NCBI RefSeq assembly: GCF_000297395.2
Contig: NZ_HF570108.1
Location: forward strand, 1,464,611-1,528,610
DNA length: 64,000 bases
Origin: Micromonospora lupini str. Lupac 08
GTDB lineage: Bacteria; Actinomycetota; Actinomycetes; Mycobacteriales; Micromonosporaceae
Direction of reading: 5' to 3'
Part shown: in pieces, positions 35,511 to 44,328 of the stretch
How positions within the stretch are numbered: the stretch's first letter is position 1
Layout: each line of letters opens with the position of its first letter
Notes under the pieces: model-generated
The model's input: only the letters and a program-made list of their open reading frames with translations
What the model was told of the DNA's origin: nothing
Database searches by the model: none
Made by a program: the position numbers and the translations under genes

Positions 35511-35552
35511 CGGGCCATCCTGCGGCTCGGGTACGACGGTCGCGAGCGGATT

Positions 35553-36047
35553 TCAGGGCACCACGACGACGGGCCAGTGACCCTTGCGGACCAGCCGGGT
35601 GGCGACCGAGCCGACCAGCCGGTGACCTGCCTGCTCGGACGCGCCCACCACCACCATGTCGGCCTGGAACTCGTCGGCCGCCGCGCACAGCTCGGCGTAC
35701 GCGTCGCCGCGCCGGCACAGGAACGTCACCGGAATGCCCAACTGCTCGGCCCCCCGCCGGCACTCCTGTCGCAGCTCGTCGGCCAACTCGTCGTGGGAGC
35801 GCTGGATCGCGCTGGCGTCCATGCCGGGCACCAGGGCGGTGATCCCACTCGCCGAGCTGACGAAGACCACCACCAGGGCGGCGCCCTGCCGGCGGGCCAG
35901 CCCGGCGGCGTAGGCGCCGGCCCGCGCGGAGGTACGGGTGCCGTCCACGCCCACCATGACCACGCGTGGGCCGTCCGTGCCCCGCTCGAAGGGCAGCGGG
36001 CTGATCCGAGGGCCGTACTCCTCGCGGTCCGGCGCTCCGACGCTCAT
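35553..36047 (-). CDS. Universal stress protein (UspA family)
   Basis: The 164-aa protein has the Usp fold: 'VVMVGVDGTRTSARAGAYAA', 'ALVVVFV', 'VTFLCRRGDAY' and the ATP-binding C-terminal block 'MVVVGASEQAGHRLVGSVA', close to the Gx2Gx9G(S/T) motif. It is therefore probably ATP-binding. The gene starts 9 bp after the exporter stop, so it shares that operon and probably its MarR control. A role in stress survival is general to the family. Confidence 0.88.
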   Translation of the reverse strand: MSVGAPDREEYGPRISPLPFERGTDGPRVVMVGVDGTRTSARAGAYAAGLARRQGAALVVVFVSSASGITALVPGMDASAIQRSHDELADELRQECRRGAEQLGIPVTFLCRRGDAYAELCAAADEFQADMVVVGASEQAGHRLVGSVATRLVRKGHWPVVVVP

Positions 36048-36056
36048 CGCTCTACC

Positions 36057-37661
36057 TCACCTCTGCTCGCCGGTCCGGACCACACCGGAGACGAGGTTCG
36101 ATTCCCCGTCGACCGCACCGGAAACCGGGTTGCCGCTGTGCTGGCGCAACGGCACCTCCTTGATGAAGCTCACCGCGATCAGCGCGATCAACGCGAAGGG
36201 GGCGGCGGCCAGGAAGATGTCACCGGCGCCGTGGCCGTACGCGCTCTCCACCACGGCCCGCAGCGGACCGGGCAGGGTGTGCACGTCGGGCAGCGTGCCG
36301 CCGCTGCCGGAGCTGGACGCCGGGATGCCGAGCTGGGCCAGCCCGTCCGCGGTGTAGTCCTTGACCTTGTGGGCGAGCACCGCGCCGAGGGCGGAGACGC
36401 CGATCGCGCCGCCCAGGCTGCGGAAGAACGCGACCACCGAGCTCGCGGCGCCCAGCTCGTGCGGGCCGACCGTGTTCTGCACGGCGAGGACGAGGTTCTG
36501 CATGGTCAGGCCCAGGCCGACACCGATCAGCGCCATGTAGACGCTGAGCAGGGTGAAGCTGGTGTCCGCGCGCAGCGTGCCCATGAGCGCGAAGCCGACG
36601 GTGAGCAACGCCGAGCCGAGCACCAGGAACCGCTTCCAGCGGCCGGTCCTCGTGATGATCCGTCCGCCGACCGTCGAGGCGACCAGCAGGCCGAGGATCA
36701 TCGGCAGGGTCATCAGGCCGGCCATGGTCGGGGACTCGCCCCGGCTGATCTGGAAGTACTGGCCGAGGAAGATCGACGCGCCGAACAGACCCACGCCCAC
36801 CGCGATGCTGGCCACCACGGCGAGGGTGATCGTGCGGCTGCGGAACAGGTGCGGCGGGATCACCGGCTCGGCGGCCCGGGTCTCGACCCGGATGGCGAGA
36901 GCGCCGAGGAGCAGGGCGCCGACGACCATGACGACGGTCTGCCAGGAGGCCCAGGCGAACTGGTCACCGGCGAGCGAGACCCAGATCAGCAGGACCGAGA
37001 CGGCCGCGGTGATCAGGGTGGCGCCCCACCAGTCGATCTGTGCCTTGCGCTTGATCACCGGCAGGTGCAGGGTCTTCTGGAGCACGACAAGCGCGGCGAT
37101 GGCGAACGGCACGCCGACGTAGAAGCACCAGCGCCAGCCGAGCCACGAGGTGTCGACGATCACGCCGCCGATCAGCGGTCCGCCGATGGTGCCGACGGCC
37201 ATCACGGCGCCGAGGTAGCCGCTGTAGCGGCCCCGCTCGCGCGGCGAGATCATCGTCGCCATGATCACCTGGGCCAGGGCCGTGAGGCCACCGGCGCCGA
37301 CGCCCTGGACCACCCGGCACGCGATCAGCTCGCCGGTGCCCTGGGCGAGGCCGGCCAGCACCGAGCCCAGCACGTAGACCCCGAGGGCGAGCTGGACCAG
37401 GGTCTTCTTGCTGGTCAGGTCGGCGAGCTTGCCCCAGATGGGGGTGGTCGCGGTGGTCGCGAGCAGGGCCGAGGTGACCACCCAGGTGTACGCGGACTGG
37501 CCGCCGTGCAACTCGGTGATGATGCGCGGCAGCGCGTTCGAGATGACCGTGGACGAGAGGATCGCGACGAACAGGCCCAGCAGCAGGCCGGAGAGGGCCT
37601 CCAGGATCTGCCGGTGGGTCATGTCGACGGCGGGCGCCCGAGACGCTGTCGCCTGGCTCAT
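36057..37661 (-). CDS. DHA2-family MFS drug exporter (14 TM)
   Basis: The 534-aa protein has about 14 hydrophobic helices. The DHA2 signatures 'SGLLLGLFVAILSSTVISNA' (TM1), 'GKLADLTSKKTLVQLALGVY' (motif A) and 'GAVMAVGTIGGPLIGGVI' (motif C) identify a proton-driven multidrug or antibiotic exporter of the EmrB/QacA type. A C-terminal tail of about 35 residues is cytoplasmic. Two palindromes lie 61-102 bp upstream, downstream of the marR gene, which argues for MarR control. The ligand could be an antibiotic or phenolic compound. Confidence 0.92.
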   Translation of the reverse strand: MSQATASRAPAVDMTHRQILEALSGLLLGLFVAILSSTVISNALPRIITELHGGQSAYTWVVTSALLATTATTPIWGKLADLTSKKTLVQLALGVYVLGSVLAGLAQGTGELIACRVVQGVGAGGLTALAQVIMATMISPRERGRYSGYLGAVMAVGTIGGPLIGGVIVDTSWLGWRWCFYVGVPFAIAALVVLQKTLHLPVIKRKAQIDWWGATLITAAVSVLLIWVSLAGDQFAWASWQTVVMVVGALLLGALAIRVETRAAEPVIPPHLFRSRTITLAVVASIAVGVGLFGASIFLGQYFQISRGESPTMAGLMTLPMILGLLVASTVGGRIITRTGRWKRFLVLGSALLTVGFALMGTLRADTSFTLLSVYMALIGVGLGLTMQNLVLAVQNTVGPHELGAASSVVAFFRSLGGAIGVSALGAVLAHKVKDYTADGLAQLGIPASSSGSGGTLPDVHTLPGPLRAVVESAYGHGAGDIFLAAAPFALIALIAVSFIKEVPLRQHSGNPVSGAVDGESNLVSGVVRTGEQR

Positions 37662-37721
37662 CGTGTACTGCCTCCGAGTGGAGTAGAGGTGGCGGGCCGC
37701 ACTGCGGATCCCCGCCTGGGA

Positions 37722-37763
37722 GTTGCCTGGGGCAACCGTACGGTTATGGTTGCCTCAAGCAAC
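37722..37763 (-). promoter_or_regulatory. Two MarR-type operator palindromes before the exporter gene
   Basis: GTTGCCTGGGGCAAC (37722-37736) and GTTGCCTCAAGCAAC (37749-37763) are near-identical palindromes with centres 27 bp apart, in the 141-bp gap between the marR stop and the exporter start. On the minus strand a TTGCTT-16-TACGGT pair overlaps both, so a bound dimer would cover the promoter. TTGCN-GCAA symmetry is typical for MarR targets. The promoter reading is tentative; the palindromes are certain. Confidence 0.75.
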
Positions 37764-37802
37764 AACCAGGCGGGCGAGTGGGACATTCCCCACCCTCGGA
37801 GG

Positions 37803-38243
37803 TCATCTCCAGGAATCGTTGAACCGGCCCAGCAGCCGGGCGAACTCCTCGACGTCCCGCGACGGCCAGTCGTCCAGAGCACGGAGGAACTCGCCCAGGC
37901 GGGCGGAACGGGCGACGTCGAACCGGCGCTGGCCCTCCTCGGTCAGGCTGATCTGGGCCGCCCGTCGATCACTCGGATCCGGGTCGCGGTGCACCAGACC
38001 GAGGGCCTCCAGCCCGTTGATCTGCCGGCTCAGCGTTCCCTTGCCCACGCCGAGCCGCGCCGCCAGCTCGGTCAGGCGGATCGATCCACTGCGCCGCAAC
38101 CAGAGCAGCAGCCCGTACGTGTTCGGTTCCAGGTTCGGGTGCACCTCCCGGGCGATCTCCCAGGAAACCGCCCGTCCCCGGCGCAGCAGGGCGGTCAGCT
38201 CGTGCTCGACGGCCCGGATCGGCTCCGGCAGGTGCTCGTCCAC
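37803..38243 (-). CDS. MarR-family transcriptional regulator
   Basis: The 146-aa protein has the winged helix: 'SIRLTELAARLGVGKGTLSR', 'QINGLEALGLVHRDPDPSDR' (recognition helix and wing) and 'RAAQISLTEEGQRRF'. It lies just upstream of the DHA2 exporter on the same strand, with two palindromes between, so local autonomous control of the exporter-usp-dinB group is likely. The effector is unknown. The ATG at 38243 fits the normal length. Confidence 0.93.
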   Translation of the reverse strand: MDEHLPEPIRAVEHELTALLRRGRAVSWEIAREVHPNLEPNTYGLLLWLRRSGSIRLTELAARLGVGKGTLSRQINGLEALGLVHRDPDPSDRRAAQISLTEEGQRRFDVARSARLGEFLRALDDWPSRDVEEFARLLGRFNDSWR

Positions 38244-38269
38244 GGGCTAGAGAGTACGGCGGGGCGCGC

Positions 38270-39982
38270 TCAGTCGTCGCCGGAGAGGCGGCGGCTCATC
38301 ACCGGCCGCAGGTGCCCGTCGCTCGTGGTGCCCTCGATTGTCACCTCGGCGTGCCGGCCCCGGTGGGTCAGGGTGGCGACGGCATTGCCGAAGTAGGGGC
38401 CGGCCAGTTTGCGCCAGCGCACCCCCGGGCGTCGGACACCCGCCGAACGGGCCAGCGCCCGGGTGGCGCCCGCCGGCCCGGACGACCAGCCCAACCGCAT
38501 CAACGGACGGATGCCGGCCGGCACCTGGTTGTGGATCGGCGAGCAGGTGAGCTGGTGCACAGGCGTGACCACCGTGGAATCGGCGAACCGGGCCCGTGCC
38601 ACGTACGAGTGGTGCACGTCCCCGGAGAGCACGCTTATCGACGCCGGTGGGGCGTACGCCGGCCCGGCCCCGACCCGGGCGCCGGACTGTCTCGGAGTGC
38701 CGGTGCCGATCCGGGCGAAGGTCTCCCCGAGCGCCTCGAAGGAGCGCCGGAACGCCGCCCAGTGCTCCAGGTCGAGTGCCCGGCGCAGCTTCTCGGCCCC
38801 CCGGGCCACCCAGGGCCGGCGCGAGTCGGCCAGCTTCTCGTTCCACGCCTCGATGTGGTGGATGCCCTGGGGCAGCAGCCAGGGCAGCGAGGCGCCGACC
38901 ACCAGGTGGTCGTAGACGCCGTGCGCCTGGTCGAGGAACCACGACCACTCACCCGGCGGCAGCATGGCGCGGCTGCCCGGCTCCAGCACCCGGCTGCACC
39001 TGTTGTCGAGCATGACCAGCCGGGTGCGTCCCAGGTCGAGCGCGTAACTCCACTGGTACTGCACCGCGCGCCAGCGCTCGGTGTCGTGTGCCAGGTCGGA
39101 CTCCTGGTCGACCCGGTGCCCGAACTCGCGCAGAACGCTCGTGGCGTCCTCCGCGGCGGCGACCTTGGCGAAGACCGGGTCGGCGGCGATCTCCTCCGGG
39201 GAGAGGTTGCCCAGGTGCTGGTAGACCCAGTACGAGGCCAGCCCGCTGCCGATCCGCTCGGCCCACCAGGGCTGCTCGCGCATCTCGGCACGCCACGCCG
39301 CCGAGGTGTTCCAGTCGTCGATGATCTCGTGATCGTCGAAGATCATCACGCTCGGCACGGTGGAGAGCAGCCAGCGGATCTCCGGATCACGCCACGACTC
39401 CAGATAGAGCTTGGTGTACTCGTCGAAGCTCACCACCTGGTCGGCCGGCGCGCCCTTGGGACGCCGCCGACGCCGCCGCAGCAGCCGCCGCACGGTCGGG
39501 GACGTGACGTCGGCGTACACCTGATCACCGAGCAGCACCAGCAGGTCGGGCAGCGCGTTCGAGTCGGGGTCGGCCATCAACCGGCGGGCGTACGCGTCCA
39601 GGGCGTCCGGCGGCAGCTTGCGGGTGGTGGCGTGCTGGGTGGTCTCCCGGCAGGAGCCGAAGATCAGGTTGACCGGCTGGTCCAGGTCGTCGGCCGCCCG
39701 TGTGCGGATCACGCTTGGCGGAAAGCCGCTGCTCTCGACCGGCCAGACCAGCTCGTCGTCGACAAGCACCTCGTAGGTCGTCGCGCTGTCCGGGGTGAGC
39801 CCCTCCACGACGACGAGGGCGTAGTGGTGGTCGTACGCCGAGAAGGTGGGTGCGGTGCCGGTGGCGCCGTCGGCGGTGCGGACGGTGACCACGGCGGGCG
39901 CGGCGGTCTCCACCCAGATCGTCGCCCGGGTGTCGACCACTCGCCGCAGAAGTGGGCCGATCAAGAGGTGTGCGGCGGGCAT
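38270..39982 (-). CDS. PhoD-like metallophosphatase
   Basis: The 570-aa protein has an N-terminal Ig-like domain and a PhoD catalytic domain: 'LIFGSCRET', 'PDLLVLLGDQVYADV' (metal Asp and Gln), 'VMIFDDHEIIDDWN' and 'ISVLSGDVHHSYVAR' (His pair). PhoD enzymes are Ca/Fe-dependent phosphodi- or monoesterases. Unlike exported PhoD it has no Tat or Sec signal at 'MPAAHLLIGPLLRRV', so it is probably cytoplasmic. An Arg-rich insert 'RRLLRRRRRRPKGAP' interrupts the domain. It is upstream of marR on the same strand. Confidence 0.88.
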   Translation of the reverse strand: MPAAHLLIGPLLRRVVDTRATIWVETAAPAVVTVRTADGATGTAPTFSAYDHHYALVVVEGLTPDSATTYEVLVDDELVWPVESSGFPPSVIRTRAADDLDQPVNLIFGSCRETTQHATTRKLPPDALDAYARRLMADPDSNALPDLLVLLGDQVYADVTSPTVRRLLRRRRRRPKGAPADQVVSFDEYTKLYLESWRDPEIRWLLSTVPSVMIFDDHEIIDDWNTSAAWRAEMREQPWWAERIGSGLASYWVYQHLGNLSPEEIAADPVFAKVAAAEDATSVLREFGHRVDQESDLAHDTERWRAVQYQWSYALDLGRTRLVMLDNRCSRVLEPGSRAMLPPGEWSWFLDQAHGVYDHLVVGASLPWLLPQGIHHIEAWNEKLADSRRPWVARGAEKLRRALDLEHWAAFRRSFEALGETFARIGTGTPRQSGARVGAGPAYAPPASISVLSGDVHHSYVARARFADSTVVTPVHQLTCSPIHNQVPAGIRPLMRLGWSSGPAGATRALARSAGVRRPGVRWRKLAGPYFGNAVATLTHRGRHAEVTIEGTTSDGHLRPVMSRRLSGDD

Positions 39983-40020
39983 GCGGCGAGCCTACCGCCG
40001 GTTCCGGAGGCCGGCCGGGC

Positions 40021-40155
40021 GCGGTGGTGGAGACTCCGGGCACCGTCCGCGGGTGCGGTGGCTGAGACTCCGGGCACCGCCCGCGGGTGCGGTGGCTGAG
40101 ACTCCGGGCACCGCCAGCGGGTGCGGTGGCTGAGACTCCGGGCACCGCCCGGGGT
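40021..40155. repeat. 34-bp tandem repeat, four copies, upstream of ftsY
   Basis: Units at 40021-40054, 40055-40088, 40089-40122 and 40123-40155 (the last 33 bp) share GCGGTGGCTGAGACTCCGGG then CACCGCCCGCGGGT. A partial fifth copy follows to about 40165. Each unit contains GCGGTG...CACCGC, able to form a 6-bp hairpin. There are no spacers, so it is not a CRISPR. It lies in the 217-bp divergent gap between the phosphatase gene and ftsY, ending about 35 bp before the ftsY start. Confidence 0.92.
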
Positions 40156-40199
40156 GCGGTGGCTGGGACGCCGTCGCCGGCATCTGACAGGATTCCGGC

Positions 40200-41390
40200 A
40201 TGGCCGAATATCTCGTCCTCGCTCTGGTCCTGCTCGGTGTGCTGATCGCCGGCACAGTCGGGCTGGTCGTGCCGCGCTTGCGGCGGCGGCCCGAGCCCCC
40301 GCTTCCGCGCACCGAGGTCGACACCCGCGCCGAGGAGGACCTCGCCGGCCCGCCGGTCGAGGCGCCGGAGTCCGATCTGTCCACCGGTGTCCTGGTCGAG
40401 CCGCCGCCGGTCATCGAGGCGCCCGCCCCGACGGTGGAGGTGCCCGAGCCGACCGCCGGCCGCCTGGTGCGGCTCCGCTCGCGGCTGTCGCGTTCGCAGA
40501 ACGTGTTCGGCAAGGGCCTGCTCGGCCTGCTCGCCCGCGACCACCTCGACGAGGACGTGTGGGAGGAGATCGAGGACAGCCTGATCACCGCCGACGTCGG
40601 CGTCGACGCGACCCGCGACATCGTCGACCGGCTGCGCGAGCGGACCCGGGTGCTGGGCACCCGCTCGGCCGGTGAGCTGCGCGCGCTGCTCGCCGCCGAG
40701 CTGGTCAACGCCCTCGACCCCGGCATGGACCGTTCGCTGCGGACCGCCCCGAAGGACGGCGTGCCCGCGGTGGTGCTTGTCGTCGGCGTCAACGGCGCCG
40801 GCAAGACCACCACCTGCGGCAAGATCGCCCGGGTGCTGGTCGCCGACGGCCGGACCGTGCTGCTCGGCGCCGCCGACACCTTCCGGGCCGCCGCCGCCGA
40901 CCAGTTGCAGACCTGGGGTGAGCGGGTCGGTGCGGAGACCGTGCGCGGCCCGGAGGCGGCCGACCCGGCCAGCGTCGCGTTCGACGCGGTCAAGCGCGGC
41001 ATCGACACCGGCGTGGACACCGTGCTCATCGACACCGCCGGCCGCCTGCAGAACAAGGTCGGCCTGATGGACGAGCTGGGCAAGGTCAAGCGCGTGGTGG
41101 AGAAGCAGGGGCCCATCGACGAGACGCTGCTCATCCTCGACGCCACGACCGGCCAGAACGGTCTGGAGCAGGCCCGGGTGTTCACCGAGGTCGTCAACGT
41201 GACGGGCGTGGTGCTGACCAAGCTCGACGGCACCGCGAAGGGCGGCATCGTGATCGCCGTGCAGCGCAAGCTCGGCATCCCGGTGAAGCTCGTCGGCCTC
41301 GGTGAGGGCAAGGACGACCTCGCACCGTTCGACCCGGCGCAGTTCGTCGACGCGCTGCTGGGCAGCGAGCCGGCCGGACGGGACGCGTAG
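40200..41390 (+). CDS. ftsY: Signal recognition particle receptor FtsY
   Basis: The 396-aa GTPase receives ribosome-SRP complexes at the membrane. It has an N-terminal hydrophobic anchor ('YLVLALVLLGVLIAGTVGLV'), a Pro/Glu-rich linker of about 75 residues and the NG domain. G1 is 'VVGVNGAGKTTTCGKIA' (about residue 195), followed by 'LLGAADTFRAAAADQLQ', 'VLIDTAGRLQNK' and 'TKLDGTAKGG'. The membrane anchor replaces the acidic A domain of E. coli, as is usual in actinomycetes. ATG 40200 is the only start giving the anchor. Confidence 0.97.
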   Translation: MAEYLVLALVLLGVLIAGTVGLVVPRLRRRPEPPLPRTEVDTRAEEDLAGPPVEAPESDLSTGVLVEPPPVIEAPAPTVEVPEPTAGRLVRLRSRLSRSQNVFGKGLLGLLARDHLDEDVWEEIEDSLITADVGVDATRDIVDRLRERTRVLGTRSAGELRALLAAELVNALDPGMDRSLRTAPKDGVPAVVLVVGVNGAGKTTTCGKIARVLVADGRTVLLGAADTFRAAAADQLQTWGERVGAETVRGPEAADPASVAFDAVKRGIDTGVDTVLIDTAGRLQNKVGLMDELGKVKRVVEKQGPIDETLLILDATTGQNGLEQARVFTEVVNVTGVVLTKLDGTAKGGIVIAVQRKLGIPVKLVGLGEGKDDLAPFDPAQFVDALLGSEPAGRDA

Positions 41391-41471
41391 TCTCGGGTGA
41401 CCACTGACGATCGCGCGTACACGGGCTGGCGCGACCCCGGCCACCCCTCGCAGCGCCTCGGGAGACCGTAC

Positions 41472-42260
41472 GTGACTTCGCAGGAGATCCCGCTGCACGG
41501 CGGCAACGTGAGCACCGTGGTCCGGGTCGGTGACACGGTCCGTCGTAACGCCGGGCCGTGGACCCCGTCCGTGCACGCCCTGCTGCGCCACCTGGAGTAC
41601 GTCGGGTTCACCGGCGCACCCCGGGCGCTCGGCATGGACGAGCGCAACCGGGAGGTGCTGTCGTACCTGGAGGGGGAGTGCGGGGAGTACCCGCTCGCCC
41701 CGCACTGGGTGACCGACGAGGCGCTGGTCACCGTCGCCACGATGCTGCGGATGTTCCACGACGCGCAGTACGGCTTCGCCCCGCCGCCGAACGCGGTCTG
41801 GCGCTCGTTCGGGCCCCCGCCGCCGGACACCGAGGTGATCTGCCACCACGACGCCGCGCCGCACAACGTGATCTGGCGGCCCGACGGCACGCTCGGGCTG
41901 ATCGACTTCGACCTCGCCTCGCCCGGCGCCCGGATCTACGACGTGGCGTACGCCGCGTGGACGTGGGTGCCGATCTTCGCCGACCGGGACTCGATCACGC
42001 TGGGCTGGAAGCACCCGGACCGGCCGCGCCGGCTGCGGCTCTTCGCCGATGCGTACGGGTTGATCCCGCGGGACCGGCACCGGCTGATCCGCACCATCCG
42101 CAAGCGGATCGTGGACCACGTCGAGGGCATCCGCCGGATGGCCGCCGCCGGTGAGCCGGCGTTCGTCCGGATCGTGCACAAGGGGCACCTGCGGCGGCCG
42201 ATGCGTGATCTGCGGCTGCTCGACTACGAGCGGCACGCGCTGGAGAACGCCCTCCGCTGA
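41472..42260 (+). CDS. Aminoglycoside phosphotransferase-like (APH) family protein
   Basis: The 262-aa protein has the APH kinase-like core: 'VVRVGDTVRRNAGPW', 'VLSYLEGECGEYP' (hinge), the catalytic loop 'VICHHDAAPHNVIW' (HxDxxxxN) and 'LGLIDFDLASPG' (metal Asp). Real resistance activity is doubtful; many such genes phosphorylate unknown small molecules. GTG 41472 is preferred because GGGAGA at 41460-41465 is well spaced; an in-frame GTG at 41397 would add 25 residues without a ribosome site. The start is 81 bp after ftsY and the gene may be co-transcribed with it. Confidence 0.8.
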   Translation: MTSQEIPLHGGNVSTVVRVGDTVRRNAGPWTPSVHALLRHLEYVGFTGAPRALGMDERNREVLSYLEGECGEYPLAPHWVTDEALVTVATMLRMFHDAQYGFAPPPNAVWRSFGPPPPDTEVICHHDAAPHNVIWRPDGTLGLIDFDLASPGARIYDVAYAAWTWVPIFADRDSITLGWKHPDRPRRLRLFADAYGLIPRDRHRLIRTIRKRIVDHVEGIRRMAAAGEPAFVRIVHKGHLRRPMRDLRLLDYERHALENALR

Positions 42261-42386
42261 GCGCCGTCCGGTCGATGCTCGGTCGGGTCCGTCACGCGCA
42301 CCGGTCGATGCCGCTGGCCGGTCAGCCATCGACGTTCGACGTCCGGTCGATCCACAGTCGTCCATGCTGATGACTGTGCGGAGTTC

Positions 42387-42423
42387 GTGACACGTCCGAA
42401 ACAACTGGTCACGAGACGGAAAC
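42387..42423 (+). promoter_or_regulatory. GlnR-type binding site upstream of amt
   Basis: The order GTGAC-6-GAAAC-5-GTCAC-6-GAAAC (42387-42391, 42398-42402, 42408-42412, 42419-42423) matches the actinobacterial GlnR consensus of alternating GTnAC and GAAAC half-sites. The middle spacer is 5 rather than the usual 6 bp. It lies 113 bp before the amt GTG, the expected place for nitrogen-limitation activation of amt-glnK-glnD in this phylum. Confidence 0.85.
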
Positions 42424-42535
42424 CCGCACGGGACCCTTGGTGAAACAGCCGGCCGCGAAGCTTCCGCGCAACCGGCCTACGGGCGACGCTGCCCCGGAAA
42501 GCCGCGAAGGAGGACTTCACCTTTAGGAGGCCAGC

Positions 42536-44312
<1,777 letters not shown>

Positions 44313-44328
44313 TCCGGGCCACGACGAC

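Noticed and set aside
35400..38396. 998-codon plus-strand frame across the UspA, exporter and MarR genes
   Set aside because: The minus-strand genes have clear families; the plus-strand product is compositionally biased noise.
40021..40155. Possible CRISPR array
   Set aside because: Units are strictly head to tail with no spacers and no cas genes are present.
41472..42260. True aminoglycoside resistance gene
   Set aside because: Only the general APH kinase fold is present, and its position beside ftsY suggests a housekeeping role.
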